DNA of 64,000 bases from Caballeronia sp. LZ062 (GCF_031450785.1 NZ_JARTWB010000001.1:1178001-1242000); one strand, 5' to 3'. Positions 50,276 through 59,963 are shown, counted from the stretch's first letter. The notes: generated by a model from the letters alone, not told the origin. Numbers and translations: made by a program.

Positions 50276-50749
50276 ATGCCCGAGTTCCCGCTAATCGAAA
50301 TCAGACCGTACCGGGCGAGTGATCTCGACGGCGTGATCGACCTGTTCCTGCGCGCGGTGCGCGAGACGGCATCGGCCGATTACAACGAAAAGCAGATCGA
50401 CGTCTGGGCGCAAGCCGATCCCGACGAATGGGCCGTCGCGCGCGCAAGCCGGCCCACGTGGGTGGCGTTTAGCGGCGGCCAGCTCGCCGGTTTCGCCGAT
50501 CTGGAACGAAACGGCCTGATCGACATGATGTTCGTTCATCCGGACCACCAGCGCAAAGGCGTCGCCACGGCGCTGCTCGCGCGCATCGAGGCGGAGGCGG
50601 ATGAGGCGGGTATGCAGGTGCTGCATACGTATGCGAGCGCGACTGGCCGGCCGTTCTTCGAATACTGCGGATTCACCATGTTGTTGGCGCGGGCGGTCGT
50701 CGTGCGCGGGCAGCGGTTCGTGCAGTTCGTGATGGAGAAAGTGCTGTAA
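50276..50749 (+). CDS. GNAT-family N-acetyltransferase
   Basis: 157 residues. Acetyl-CoA binding motif A is HPDHQRKGVATALLARIE (about residues 88-105), followed by motif B (HTYASATGRPFFEYCGF) typical of the YafP/PhnO-like group. AAGGTG precedes ATG 50276. Substrate unknown. Lies just upstream of the hutH promoter region. Confidence 0.92.
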   Translation: MPEFPLIEIRPYRASDLDGVIDLFLRAVRETASADYNEKQIDVWAQADPDEWAVARASRPTWVAFSGGQLAGFADLERNGLIDMMFVHPDHQRKGVATALLARIEAEADEAGMQVLHTYASATGRPFFEYCGFTMLLARAVVVRGQRFVQFVMEKVL

Positions 50750-50760
50750 ATGCTGCGCGT

Positions 50761-50772
50761 CTGTATAGACAA
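50761..50772. promoter_or_regulatory. HutC operator, distal (hutH)
   Basis: CTGTATAGACAA, one mismatch from a perfect palindrome of the YTGTATAKACAR motif, 11 bases after the stop of the GNAT gene. Confidence 0.75.
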
Positions 50773-50860
50773 GCGGTCCGCACATACGGGATTGGGTCTC
50801 AGTGGAATCCCGCATAGCCCCTTGTTTCGCCGTTTATGCCCGTTTAGACTGGCGTCTGAC

Positions 50861-50872
50861 TTGTATAGACAG
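50861..50872. promoter_or_regulatory. HutC operator, proximal (hutH)
   Basis: TTGTATAGACAG ends 8 bases before the hutH start codon, so bound repressor would also cover the ribosome-binding region on DNA. Centred 100 bases from the distal site. Confidence 0.78.
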
Positions 50873-50880
50873 GATGAAAC

Positions 50881-52428
50881 ATGATCACGCTGACGCCCGG
50901 AAAACTCACGCTGCCGCAACTGCGCCGCATCGCGCGCGGTTCCGATTCGCTGCGCCTCGATCCCGCGAGCTTTCCCGCTATCGACGCGAGCGCCCGCGCG
51001 GTCGCTGCCATTGCCGCAAAGGGCTATCCGGCGTACGGCATCAATACGGGCTTCGGGCGGCTCGCGAACACGCATATTCCCGCGGAGCAACTCGAACTGT
51101 TGCAGCGCAATCTGGTGCTGTCGCACGCGGTGGGCGTGGGCGAACCGATGTCGCGTCCGGTCGTGCGGCTGCTCATGGCGCTCAAGCTGTCGAGCCTCGG
51201 GCGCGGCCATTCGGGCATCCGCCGCGAAGTGATCGAGGCGCTCGTCACGCTCTTCAACGCTGACGTGCTGCCGATCATTCCGGTAAAGGGCTCGGTCGGC
51301 GCATCCGGCGATCTTTCGCCGCTCGCGCACATGTCGACGGTGCTGCTCGGCATCGGCGAAGTCACGATTCGCGGCGAACGCGCGAGCGCGCTCGACGGTC
51401 TCGCGGTCGCTGGCCTCAAGCCGCTGACGCTGCAGGCCAAGGAAGGACTCGCGCTGCTCAACGGCACGCAGGCTTCCGCGGCGCTGGCGTTGTATCACCT
51501 CTTTGCCATCGAGGACTTGTTCCGCACCGGGCTCGTCGCGGGTGCGCTGTCGGTGGATGCGGCCGCAGGCTCGGTCGTGCCGTTCGATGCGCGCATCCAC
51601 GAACTGCGCGGGCATCGCGGACAGATCGACGCCGCAGCCGCGTATCGCGCGTTGCTCGCGGGCTCGGGCATCAATCTGTCGCATGCGGATTGCGAAAAGG
51701 TGCAGGACCCGTACAGCCTGCGCTGCCAGCCGCAAGTGATGGGCGCGTGCCTCGACCAGATGCGCCACGCCGCCGACGTCCTGCTGATCGAAGCGAACGC
51801 CGTCTCCGACAATCCGCTTATCTTCCCGGAGACCGGCGAAGTGCTGTCAGGCGGCAACTTCCACGCTGAACCGGTTGCTTTCGCCGCCGACAATCTCGCG
51901 CTCGCCGCTGCTGAAATCGGCGCGCTGGCGGAGCGGCGCATCGCGCTGCTGATCGACGCCACGCTGTCCGGCCTGCCGCCGTTTCTCGTGCGCGACGGCG
52001 GCGTCAACTCCGGCTTCATGATCGCGCATGTGACGGCGGCCGCGCTCGCTTCCGAGAACAAGACGCTGGCGCATCCCGCTTCCGTCGATTCGCTGCCCAC
52101 TTCCGCGAATCAGGAAGATCACGTTTCGATGGCCACGTTCGCTGCGCGCAAGCTCGGCGATATCGCGAGCAACACGGCCAACATTCTCGCCATCGAGTTG
52201 CTCGCGGCGGCGCAGGGCGTCGATCTGCGCGCGCCGCACAAGACGAGCGCGCCGCTCATCGAGGTGATGAACACGCTGCGCGCGCACGTGCCGCACTACG
52301 ACCTGGACCGATACTTCGCGCCGGACATCGCGGCCATCGCGAAGCTGGTCGAACAAGGCGTCATCGCGAGGCATAGCCCGTTCGCGTTCGCATCCGAAGC
52401 ATTCGAGCAAGCGGACGCGAGCGCATGA
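50881..52428 (+). CDS. hutH: Histidine ammonia-lyase
   Basis: 515 residues. First step of histidine use: histidine to urocanate and ammonia. The MIO cofactor forms from Ala141-Ser142-Gly143 in [14 protein letters not shown]. Also [17 protein letters not shown] and EDHVSMAT, all conserved. ATG 50881. Its stop overlaps hutC by ATGA. Heads the hutHCD cluster. Confidence 0.97.
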   Translation: MITLTPGKLTLPQLRRIARGSDSLRLDPASFPAIDASARAVAAIAAKGYPAYGINTGFGRLANTHIPAEQLELLQRNLVLSHAVGVGEPMSRPVVRLLMALKLSSLGRGHSGIRREVIEALVTLFNADVLPIIPVKGSVGASGDLSPLAHMSTVLLGIGEVTIRGERASALDGLAVAGLKPLTLQAKEGLALLNGTQASAALALYHLFAIEDLFRTGLVAGALSVDAAAGSVVPFDARIHELRGHRGQIDAAAAYRALLAGSGINLSHADCEKVQDPYSLRCQPQVMGACLDQMRHAADVLLIEANAVSDNPLIFPETGEVLSGGNFHAEPVAFAADNLALAAAEIGALAERRIALLIDATLSGLPPFLVRDGGVNSGFMIAHVTAAALASENKTLAHPASVDSLPTSANQEDHVSMATFAARKLGDIASNTANILAIELLAAAQGVDLRAPHKTSAPLIEVMNTLRAHVPHYDLDRYFAPDIAAIAKLVEQGVIARHSPFAFASEAFEQADASA

Positions 52429-53120
52429 ACACGCCCGCGTATCAGGAGATCAAGGACTACATCCTGCAGCGCATTCATATCGGCGAGTGGCGCGAGGGCG
52501 ATCAGGTGCCCTCGGAAAACGAGCTGGCGCGCGAATTCAAGGTCGCGCGCATGACCGTCAACCGCGCGCTGCGCGAACTGACGGCCGAACAGGTGCTCAC
52601 GCGCGTGCAAGGCGCGGGGACGTTCGTCGCGCAGCCGAAGTACGCGTCGACGCTCGTCGAGATTCGCAGCATTTCCGACGAAATCGCTGCGCGCGGCCAT
52701 GCGTATCGTGCGCAAGTGCTGCATCTGGGCGCATCCATCGTCGACGAGGCGCTCGCCGCTGAGATGCAGCTCGCGCTCGGCAGGCCGGTGTTTCATTCGC
52801 GCGTGCTGCACTTCGAGAACGACGAGCCGGTGCAGCTGGAAGAACGTTACGTGAACCCGGCGCTCGCGCCGGAGTACGCGCGGCAGGATTTCACGACGAT
52901 CACGCCGAACCAGTACCTGATGATCGCCGCCCCGCTTCAGCGCGTGGAGTACCGGATCGAGGCGTCCGTGCCATCACCGGAAATCCGCGAGGCGCTCGCG
53001 ATGGGCGTCCACGAGCCGTGTCTCTTGCTGCATCGGCGCACGTGGTCGCGGGATGCGGTCGCGTCTGTCGCGAACCTGTGGCATCCCGGCGACCGCTATC
53101 AATTCACCGGGCATTTCTGA
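52425..53120 (+). CDS. hutC: Histidine utilisation repressor
   Basis: 231 residues: GntR winged HTH (about 5-72; [28 protein letters not shown]) and UTRA effector domain (about 90-230). Family members are induced by urocanate. Inside the operon it controls, so autoregulated. Four matching operators (two before hutU, two before hutH) make both hut loci its predicted targets. ATGA overlap with hutH. Confidence 0.95.
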   Translation: MNTPAYQEIKDYILQRIHIGEWREGDQVPSENELAREFKVARMTVNRALRELTAEQVLTRVQGAGTFVAQPKYASTLVEIRSISDEIAARGHAYRAQVLHLGASIVDEALAAEMQLALGRPVFHSRVLHFENDEPVQLEERYVNPALAPEYARQDFTTITPNQYLMIAAPLQRVEYRIEASVPSPEIREALAMGVHEPCLLLHRRTWSRDAVASVANLWHPGDRYQFTGHF

Positions 53121-53121
53121 C

Positions 53122-53697
53122 GTGACGATCATTCCTGCGGCTTCGCTCATCGACGTGCCGTGGAAGAACGGCGGCGGCATCACGCGCGAGATTGCGGCGG
53201 GGCCGCCGGGCGCGTCGCTCGATGCGTTCGCGTGGCGCTTGTCGATTGCCGATGTATCGTCCGACGGCGCTTTTTCGGTGTTTCCGGGCGTCGATCGCGT
53301 GCTCGTGCTGCTGGACGGCGTAGGGATGCGGCTCGCCGAAGCGGGTGGCCGGGAGCATCGGCTGGACCAACCGCTCGCGATGGCGCGCTTCGCCGGTGAA
53401 ACGCCGATTAGCGCGAGTCTGATCAACGGACCGACGCGCGATTTCAACGTGATGGTGCGGCGCGACCGGGCGCGCACGTCGGTGTGCGTCCGGCGCGCCG
53501 GGCGTCATGAACTGGCGCGGGCGCACGAATTGACATTCGTCTACTGCGCACGCGGGCGGGTGAGCATCGCTTGCGCCGACGGCTCGCGTGCGGTGCTCGA
53601 TGTCGGCGATACCGTGCGCGTCGAGCAGCCGTGCGCTGTTGAAGCTACAAGCGATGCGGCGTGGCTCGTCATCGGCATCGAGGAGATACGAGCTTGA
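53122..53697 (+). CDS. hutD: HutD family protein
   Basis: 191 residues, bicupin fold: WKNGGGITREIAAGPPGA, FAWRLSIADVSSDGAFSVFPGVDR and NVMVRRDR are the family signatures. HutD tunes histidine utilisation, perhaps by binding formylglutamate or limiting urocanate build-up. GTG at 53122 follows the hutC stop by one base. Its own stop overlaps the TTG of the hutF relic (TTGA), keeping the ancestral coupling. Confidence 0.93.
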   Translation: MTIIPAASLIDVPWKNGGGITREIAAGPPGASLDAFAWRLSIADVSSDGAFSVFPGVDRVLVLLDGVGMRLAEAGGREHRLDQPLAMARFAGETPISASLINGPTRDFNVMVRRDRARTSVCVRRAGRHELARAHELTFVYCARGRVSIACADGSRAVLDVGDTVRVEQPCAVEATSDAAWLVIGIEEIRA

Positions 53698-53956
53698 TAC
53701 CGTTCTTCGCGGAATACGCGCGCCTGCCGGATGGCTGGCGGCGCAACGTGCTGATGGAATGGGACGACGATGGCGTGCTCACAGGCGTCGAGTGGGACAG
53801 CGTCGTTCCCACTCACATGGACGCCAGCGCATGCCGCCGGTTGCCGCGAGCCGAGCGGTCGCCGGACTGTGCCTGACCTCGGAGGCGAATCTAGGCGGCG
53901 GCTTCTTTCCGGCGCGCGAGGGCTTTCGGCCGACCAATTCGATTGTTGCTCGTTGA
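53694..53956 (+). pseudogene. hutF: hutF (formimidoylglutamate deiminase) remnant
   Basis: The first about 37 codons read as a HutF N-terminus (FFAEYARLPDGWRRNVLMEWDD), starting at a TTG that overlaps the hutD stop. Near 53805 the frame jumps to sequence matching the later HutF core (THMDASACRRL). About 53842-53848 there is a one-base frameshift, after which the next frame gives SRAVAGLCLTSEANLGGGFFPA, a conserved HutF segment, then unrelated sequence and a stop at 53956. Normal HutF is about 450 residues, so roughly 240 internal codons (including the metal-binding HxH) and the C-terminal 120 or so are gone. Cannot encode an active enzyme. Confidence 0.85.
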
Positions 53957-54094
53957 ACAAAAATATTTCGTGAGAATTGGGGTTTCCCCTAGGTCGCAGT
54001 CCTCCTACACTTGTCGTCAAGCGAAGGAAATCAGAAAGTGCTTAAAAGCTTCTGAGTTCTGTTCGATCTCAAAACAAGATTACTGGAGGTCATC

Positions 54095-54415
54095 ATGATC
54101 AAGTCATTCGTTCCGGCACTCGTTATCGCTTCGGCTCTGGCCGCCCCGACTTTCGCGTTCGCGCAAAGCAACGCGCCCGTCACGCGCGCTCAGGTCCGCG
54201 CGGAACTGGCCCAACTGGAAAAGGCTGGTTACAACCCGTCGCAAGACCGCGTGAGCTATCCGCAAAACCTGCAAGCCGCTCAAGCGCGTGTGAACGCCGA
54301 GCAAGGCGCGGTGGCAGAAACGTCGTACGGTCCCTCGTCCGCCGGTACGGCGCAATCGGGCGCTCGCTCGGCTGTGTCGATGTCGGATCGCAACTCGGTC
54401 TACTTCGGCCACTAA
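54095..54415 (+). CDS. DUF4148 exported protein
   Basis: 106 residues. Signal peptide cleaved after AFA near residue 23, then the DUF4148 pattern TRAQVRAELAQLEKAGYNPSQDRVSYPQNLQAAQARV (in part), with a Ser/Gly-rich tail. Small periplasmic protein typical of Burkholderia, often stress-induced; function unknown. GGAGG before the ATG, AT-rich promoter region upstream, strong terminator downstream: likely a highly expressed single gene. Confidence 0.92.
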   Translation: MIKSFVPALVIASALAAPTFAFAQSNAPVTRAQVRAELAQLEKAGYNPSQDRVSYPQNLQAAQARVNAEQGAVAETSYGPSSAGTAQSGARSAVSMSDRNSVYFGH

Positions 54416-54518
54416 GCCGGTGTACATCGACCCGCAGCTCTCTCGACGCAGCGGGTAGCAGGCAGCAGGGCAGTAGAAGTAACAGCAGTGCGAGAAGTGC
54501 AGTAAGCAGTAGAGCATG

Positions 54519-54561
54519 AAAAAAGCGCCGGCCGCGTTGATCGCGGCCGGCGCTTTTTTTT
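54519..54561 (+). terminator. Rho-independent terminator after the DUF4148 gene
   Basis: Sixteen-bp stem (54521-54536 with 54542-54557), 5-base loop and an eight-T tract. Confidence 0.95.
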
Positions 54562-54643
54562 GCGCCCAACGCGAACGCGCCGAAAGTCACGCGCTTGCAA
54601 GCGAAATCCTGCACGCTGTGTGCTTTCGTCCGGACCTTTGCCG

Positions 54644-55414
54644 ATGCAGATCATCACACAGTGCCTTCTATTCTGCGCCGCTGTGGCGCTCGGCGTGGCG
54701 TCGTCGCCCGTGCGCGCTGGCAGCTCCGACGCGCTCTGGCAGATCGTCCACGACCGCTGCGTGCCCGCCGCCGAGGGCGCGCCCGTCGAGCAGCCGTGCG
54801 CCGAGGTGAACCGCGCGGGCGGCTATGCGGTGCTGAAGGATCTCGTCGGCGTCGCGCAGTATCTGCTGATTCCGACCGCACGCGTGAGCGGCATCGAGAG
54901 TCCCGCGCTGCTGGAACCGGAGACGCCAAATTACTGGCGCGATGCATGGAATGCGCGCCATTACGTCGACGACGCGCTGCGCCGCCTCTTGCCGCGCGAC
55001 GAACTGTCGCTGGCGGTCAATTCGGCGAGCGGACGCACGCAGAACCAGCTGCATATTCATATCGACTGTCTGGCGGACGACGTGGCCGAGACGCTGCGCG
55101 AAACGGGGCCGGGCATCGGCACCCAATGGAAGCCGCTGCCTGTGCGGCTGCGCGGACACAGGTATCGCGCGATGCGCATCGACGACGCGGACCTTTCCCG
55201 CACCGATCCGTTCAGGCTGCTGGCCGCGACTGTCGCGCAGGAAGGCGGCTCCATGGGCGATCAGACCTTGCTACTGGTCGGCGGACAGCGTAGCGACGGC
55301 GCACCGGCGTTCTTTCTGCTCAACGATAGCGTCGGTCCGGGCGATCTCGCGTCGTCGGAAGAGCTACAGGATCACACGTGCGCGCTGGCCGGACGCACGA
55401 TCATCAAACCGTGA
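54644..55414 (+). CDS. cdh: CDP-diacylglycerol diphosphatase
   Basis: 256 residues. Hydrolyses CDP-diacylglycerol to phosphatidate and CMP at the inner membrane. N-terminal hydrophobic anchor (IITQCLLFCAAVALGVASS), then LWQIVHDRCVP, YLLIPTARVSGIES, NYWRDAWNAR and the HIT-like QLHIHIDC active site, all Cdh signatures. ATG 54644 opens the anchor; an upstream in-frame extension overlaps the terminator region and is not credible. Confidence 0.92.
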   Translation: MQIITQCLLFCAAVALGVASSPVRAGSSDALWQIVHDRCVPAAEGAPVEQPCAEVNRAGGYAVLKDLVGVAQYLLIPTARVSGIESPALLEPETPNYWRDAWNARHYVDDALRRLLPRDELSLAVNSASGRTQNQLHIHIDCLADDVAETLRETGPGIGTQWKPLPVRLRGHRYRAMRIDDADLSRTDPFRLLAATVAQEGGSMGDQTLLLVGGQRSDGAPAFFLLNDSVGPGDLASSEELQDHTCALAGRTIIKP

Positions 55415-55424
55415 CTGCGCCGGA

Positions 55425-56699
55425 TCAGCAATCGAAGCCCTGAAACACCGCATCGTCAGGGCCGATGGATGCGGGCGATTTCCACGTCGCGTCGCGCATC
55501 GAATGACGCACCTGATTCTCGACGCCCAGCAGCACCGCGAACAGCGCCATGCGCACGGCGATGCCGTTGTCCGTCTGCCGGAAGATAGCGAGCCGCAAAT
55601 CGTGATTCAGGTCGGTCGCGAGATCGTTCGCGCCGGGACGGCTGTCACGCGGCAGCGGATGCATGATCAGCGTGTCGCGCCCGCATGCCTCGTCGACGAG
55701 CGCCTGATTGATCTGGAAGTCCGGCGTGTAACCTTCGATGGACTCGTCAGCGAACCGCTCTTTCTGGATGCGCGTCGCGTAGACGACGTCCGCACCGGCG
55801 AGGCCCGCGCGCAGATCGCTCGTCTGCTCGATCACGTGGCCGCCGCGCGCGATGCGGTCGAGGATATGCGCCGGCATCTCCAGCGACTGGGGCGAAACGA
55901 GCGTGAACTTCAGCCCTTTGTACAGCGACAGCAACTTGGCGAGCGAGTGCACCGTGCGGCCGTATTTCAGGTCGCCGACCATCACGATGTGCGCGCCGTC
56001 CACGATCTTGCCCAGACGCGAAAACTCGCGCTGAACCGTGTACAGATCGAGCAGCGCCTGGCTCGGATGCTCGCCCGGTCCGTCGCCCGCGTTGATCACC
56101 GGCACGTTCGTCGCCCGCGCGAATTCCGCTACCGAGCCCTGTTCGGGATGCCGCACGACGATCGCGTCGGCGTAACCGCTGATGACGCGGCTCGTGTCGT
56201 AGATGGATTCGCCCTTCGCCATCGACGAAAACGTGAAGCCTGTCGTGTCGCACACCGAGCCGCCCAGCCGGCAGAACGCCGCGCCGAAGCTCACGCGCGT
56301 GCGCGTGCTGGCCTCGAAGAACAGATTGGCGAGCACCGCGCCTTCCAGCACGCGCGTGATTTTCCGGCGGCGCGCGATGGGCTGCATCATGTCGGCGGTG
56401 CGAAAAAGGGCCTCGGCAGAATCGCGCGAGAACTGGTCGATGGACAGCAACTGCGGCCGCCCTTCAAATCCGATGGAATATGCGCTCTGCGTAGACGTGC
56501 CGCCTTCCGGCATCCCCGCGAGAATCTCGCCGACATAGCGCCCCGCGATTTCCGGCATGACGCGCGATTCGGGCGATTCGTCCGGCAGCAGCCACGTGTC
56601 CAGCGCCCGCCGCGATACGCCGATGCGCGATGCAAACGCATCGCGGGTCATGTTCAGACGCCGCATGGCGTCGCGAAGCAGAGTTTGTTGCTGAGTCAC
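55425..56699 (-). CDS. Aspartate carbamoyltransferase with N-terminal helix-turn-helix extension
   Basis: 424 residues, about 110 longer than E. coli PyrB. Residues 1-60 look like an XRE-type HTH (LLRDAMRRLNMTRDAFASRIGVSRRALDTWLLP). The catalytic part (about 80-400) has the carbamoyl-phosphate loop STRTR (131-135), Lys162 in MAKGES (the 80s loop), HPSQ (211-214) and HPLPRD. All catalytic residues are kept. It is monocistronic, not beside pyrC or pyrR, so it may be a second or specialised ATCase. Whether the HTH binds DNA, or is a structural relic, is unknown. Product: N-carbamoyl-aspartate. Confidence 0.85.
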   Translation of the reverse strand: MTQQQTLLRDAMRRLNMTRDAFASRIGVSRRALDTWLLPDESPESRVMPEIAGRYVGEILAGMPEGGTSTQSAYSIGFEGRPQLLSIDQFSRDSAEALFRTADMMQPIARRRKITRVLEGAVLANLFFEASTRTRVSFGAAFCRLGGSVCDTTGFTFSSMAKGESIYDTSRVISGYADAIVVRHPEQGSVAEFARATNVPVINAGDGPGEHPSQALLDLYTVQREFSRLGKIVDGAHIVMVGDLKYGRTVHSLAKLLSLYKGLKFTLVSPQSLEMPAHILDRIARGGHVIEQTSDLRAGLAGADVVYATRIQKERFADESIEGYTPDFQINQALVDEACGRDTLIMHPLPRDSRPGANDLATDLNHDLRLAIFRQTDNGIAVRMALFAVLLGVENQVRHSMRDATWKSPASIGPDDAVFQGFDC

Positions 56700-56735
56700 G
56701 AGACGCTCCGAGATGTACGCGGAGCGTATAGTAGG

Positions 56736-57155
56736 TTACTCACCGATCAGATGCAACACGAGTTCGCGGTGATGCGGCGCCGCCCGGTGCTCGAACACAT
56801 AGATGCCCTGCCACGTGCCGAGCACCATGCGGCCCGCTTCCACGGGAATGGAAAGCTGAACGGTAGTGAGCGCGGTGCGAAGATGCGCGGGCATGTCGTC
56901 GGGGCCTTCCGCGTCGTGGATATAGCGGCCCGGCGCTTCCGGCGCGACCGCTTCGAAATACCGTTCGAGGTCCGCGCGCACGTCCGGATCGGCGTTCTCC
57001 TGAATCAGGAGCGACGCCGACGTATGACGGCAAAACACCGTCAGCAGGCCCGTGCGGATGTCCTGCAAGTCGATCCAGCGGTCGATCTCGCGCGTGACTT
57101 CGTGCAGGCCGCGCGAGCCGGTTGCGAGCGTCAGATGGTGGAGTGCCTGTTTCAT
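56736..57155 (-). CDS. YjbQ/UPF0047 family protein
   Basis: 139 residues with the full family pattern: GLLTVFCRHTSASLLIQENADPDV, RYIHDAEGPDDMPAHLR, GTWQGIYVFEHR. The His/Asp/Glu cluster forms a metal-like site. Some members have weak thiamine-phosphate synthase activity, but the true role is unclear. ATG 57155. Upstream of, and likely read separately from, the ATCase gene 36 bases downstream on the same strand. Confidence 0.92.
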   Translation of the reverse strand: MKQALHHLTLATGSRGLHEVTREIDRWIDLQDIRTGLLTVFCRHTSASLLIQENADPDVRADLERYFEAVAPEAPGRYIHDAEGPDDMPAHLRTALTTVQLSIPVEAGRMVLGTWQGIYVFEHRAAPHHRELVLHLIGE

Positions 57156-57256
57156 GTCGTTTTCGATCCGAGGGAATGTGCCTGTTCCAGTGTAACGGCT
57201 GGTTCACACGATGATGGACTATGCTTGGCGCGTGCCGTTCACCGCATCGGACGATC

Positions 57257-57799
57257 ATGCGCACACGAAAAGCCGCCGCGTTCCTCACCGCGTTCGTCGG
57301 GCTGCACGCGCTCGCCGCCCACGCCGAGGACACGCTCGCCGGTCCGGCCAATCGCGGCAACGATCCGTTTCTGCACGTATCGCACGCCATCGCCGATTGC
57401 CCCGCGCCGCGTGGCCCGTTCGAGACGGAAGCCGAATGGCTCGACGAAGCGCATTACCGCATCGAGCGCGGCAACAGTTGCTGGATCGCGGGCCGCTGCC
57501 GCCTGCCCAACAGCTACGACTACGATCGCGAGATCGCCGAAAGCGTCACGCGCCGCCTGAACGCGCTCAACGCATCGCTGCAATGGCGCGAGAAGACGAG
57601 TCTGTGGCTCACGTTGCAGCGGCGCTTCGTCTATGTGGACGGCTGCGTGTCGCCGGACTTCGACCGCGCGCGCTTCGTCGCGGAATTGAGCGAGACCGCC
57701 GATGTCGAGAAGATCATCGACCGCACGACGGTCGTTTCGCCTAAGCTGAAAGCGAGACCATGCGCGACGCCGGCCGCGACCGGCGATTGCCGAAGATGA
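57257..57799 (+). CDS. Exported BON-like domain protein
   Basis: 180 residues with a signal peptide (RTRKAAAFLTAFVGLHALAAHA), four or more cysteines (C47 region ADCPAPRG, SCWIAGRC, DGCVSPD, ARPC), and a BON-like alpha/beta segment (REIAESVTRRLNAL ... WLTLQRRFVYVDGCV). Periplasmic, probably disulfide-stabilised. Its stop overlaps the nfeD start (ATGA), so it is the first gene of a three-gene operon. BON assignment is by pattern and moderately sure. Confidence 0.75.
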   Translation: MRTRKAAAFLTAFVGLHALAAHAEDTLAGPANRGNDPFLHVSHAIADCPAPRGPFETEAEWLDEAHYRIERGNSCWIAGRCRLPNSYDYDREIAESVTRRLNALNASLQWREKTSLWLTLQRRFVYVDGCVSPDFDRARFVAELSETADVEKIIDRTTVVSPKLKARPCATPAATGDCRR

Positions 57800-59178
57800 G
57801 AACGAATCCCGCTGACCGGCTTCTACCGCTTCTCCGACGCCTGCTCGTGCTACTGGCGTTCGCCGCGATGCCGCTGTGCGCCGCCGCTGCGCCCGTCGTC
57901 GTCATTCCGCTGACGGGCGCGGTCGGCCCGGCGAGCGCGGACTTCGTCGTGCGATCGCTCGGGCGCGCCGCCGACGAGCACGCGCAACTCGCCGTCCTTC
58001 GCATCGACACGCCTGGCGGTCTCGATCTCTCGATGCGCTCCATCATTCAGGCGATTCTCGCGTCGCCCGTGCCGGTGGCAGCGTTTATCGCGCCGAGCGG
58101 GGCGCGCGCGGCGAGCGCGGGGACGTATATCGTGTACGCCAGCCATATCGCCGCGATGGCGCCTGGCACGAATCTCGGCGCGGCCACCCCGATTCAACTG
58201 GGCGCCGGTGGCCCGGAGCGCGCGGCGTCGGGTGCGTCGGCTGCGTCGGAAGGGGCATCGACCGAAACCCGCAAGCAGGTTCAGGACGCCGCCGCATATA
58301 TCCGCGGTCTCGCGCAATTGCGCGGCCGCAACGCGCAGTGGGCCGAGCGCGCGGTGCGCGAGGCCGTCGCGCTTTCGGCCAACGAGGCGCTCGCGCAGAA
58401 AGTGATCGACCTCACCGCGACCGACATTCCCGATCTGCTCGCGAAGCTCGACGGCCGCCGCGTGCGCACCGCGCAGGGCGAACGGGTGCTCGCGACACGG
58501 CATGCGAGCGTCGTCGCGTTCCGGCCCGACTGGCGCAACCGCTTTCTCGCGACGATCACGGACCCGAGCGTCGCGCTCATCCTCATGATGATCGGCATGT
58601 ACGGACTCTTCTTCGAATTCGCGAATCCGGGCTACGTACTGCCGGGCATGGCGGGCGCGATTTGTCTGCTCGTCGGCCTGTTCGCGCTGCAACTGCTGCC
58701 CGTGAGCTACGTGGGCCTCGGCTTGCTGGTGCTGGGCATCGGCTGTCTCGTCGCGGAGGCGTTCTTGCCGACGTTCGGCACGCTAGGGATCGGCGGCATC
58801 GTGGCTTTCGCCATCGGCGCGCTGATGCTCGTGGATACCGACGTGCCCGGCTTCGGCATCCCGTTCGGCGTCGTCGCGGCGCTTGCGCTTTTCTCCGCGC
58901 TCTTCGTCTTCGCGGTGTCGGGATTAGCACTGAAGGCGCGCAGGCGGCCCGTCGTCAGCGGCGGCGAGGCCTTGCTCGGCAGCATCGGCGTGATGCTGGA
59001 GGGCGGCGACACCGGCGAAACGATCGGCTGGGCGCAGGTGCACGGCGAACGCTGGCGGGTGCAGCCCGCATCGCCCGATGCGCTGCCGGAACAAGGCGCG
59101 CGCGTGCGCGTGACCGCACGCCACGGACTCACGCTGACCGTCGAGCCGTTCGACGAATCACATCGCAATGCACCTTGA
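57796..59178 (+). CDS. NfeD-family membrane serine protease (long form)
   Basis: 460 residues: signal/anchor (10-32), ClpP-like protease domain (about 33-240) with nucleophile Ser107 (RAASAGTYI) and a downstream Lys in TRKQV as general base, four transmembrane helices (about 258-385), and a C-terminal OB-fold NfeD domain (about 395-455). Long-form NfeD proteins (STOPP-type) cleave the C-terminus of the partner slipin, which is encoded next door. Catalytic dyad inferred by alignment to the Pyrococcus 1510-N protease. Confidence 0.9.
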   Translation: MRTNPADRLLPLLRRLLVLLAFAAMPLCAAAAPVVVIPLTGAVGPASADFVVRSLGRAADEHAQLAVLRIDTPGGLDLSMRSIIQAILASPVPVAAFIAPSGARAASAGTYIVYASHIAAMAPGTNLGAATPIQLGAGGPERAASGASAASEGASTETRKQVQDAAAYIRGLAQLRGRNAQWAERAVREAVALSANEALAQKVIDLTATDIPDLLAKLDGRRVRTAQGERVLATRHASVVAFRPDWRNRFLATITDPSVALILMMIGMYGLFFEFANPGYVLPGMAGAICLLVGLFALQLLPVSYVGLGLLVLGIGCLVAEAFLPTFGTLGIGGIVAFAIGALMLVDTDVPGFGIPFGVVAALALFSALFVFAVSGLALKARRRPVVSGGEALLGSIGVMLEGGDTGETIGWAQVHGERWRVQPASPDALPEQGARVRVTARHGLTLTVEPFDESHRNAP

Positions 59179-59192
59179 ACGAGGCTAAAGAC

Positions 59193-59963
59193 ATGGGGAT
59201 GACTTTCGGTTTCGGCGGCATCATTCTCGCGCTGCTCATTTTTCTGCTGGCGTCGGCGGTACGCATTTTTCGCGAGTACGAGCGCGGCGTCGTCTTCATG
59301 CTCGGGCGTTTCTGGAAGGTCAAAGGGCCGGGGCTCGTGCTCATCATCCCGGTCGTGCAGCAAGTCGTACGCATGGACCTGCGCACCGTGGTTTTCGACG
59401 TGCCGCCGCAAGACGTCATTACGCGCGACAACGTCTCCGTGAAAGTGAATGCGGTCGTGTACTTCCGCGTGGTCGATCCGGAGAAGGCCGTGATTCAGGT
59501 CGCGCGCTATTTCGACGCGACGAGCCAGCTTTCGCAGACGACGCTGCGCGCCATTCTCGGCAAACACGAACTGGACGAACTGCTGTCCGAGCGCGAGCGC
59601 CTGAACAGCGACATCCAGCGCGTGCTCGACGCGCAGACGGACGTGTGGGGCATCAAGGTATCGAATGTGGAAATCAAGGATGTCGATATCAACGAGACGA
59701 TGATCCGCGCGATTGCCCGTCAGGCCGAAGCCGAGCGCGAGCGTCGCGCGAAGATCATTCATGCGGAAGGCGAATTGCAGGCATCGGAGAAGCTGTTGCA
59801 AGCTGCGCAGATGCTCGCGCAAGCCCCGCAGGCCATGCAGCTGCGCTATCTGCAAACGCTGACGACGATCGCCGGCGACAAGAATTCGACGATCGTCTTT
59901 CCGGTTCCGGTCGATCTGGTGAGCGCGGTGATCGACCGGTTCACGAAGTCATCGAACGCTTAG
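59193..59963 (+). CDS. Slipin (SPFH/stomatin family)
   Basis: 256 residues: N-terminal membrane hairpin ([20 protein letters not shown]), SPFH domain (about 30-180; [52 protein letters not shown]), a coiled coil ([20 protein letters not shown]) and a hydrophobic C-terminus, the expected target of NfeD. 14 bases after nfeD. Its stop overlaps that of the converging AhpD-like gene by 4 bases. Confidence 0.94.
   Translation: MGMTFGFGGIILALLIFLLASAVRIFREYERGVVFMLGRFWKVKGPGLVLIIPVVQQVVRMDLRTVVFDVPPQDVITRDNVSVKVNAVVYFRVVDPEKAVIQVARYFDATSQLSQTTLRAILGKHELDELLSERERLNSDIQRVLDAQTDVWGIKVSNVEIKDVDINETMIRAIARQAEAERERRAKIIHAEGELQASEKLLQAAQMLAQAPQAMQLRYLQTLTTIAGDKNSTIVFPVPVDLVSAVIDRFTKSSNA

Noticed and set aside
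54942-57560. 872-codon plus-strand ORF over cdh, ATCase and yjbQ
   Set aside because: It crosses three well-supported genes in other frames and is Arg-rich, with no domain signature.
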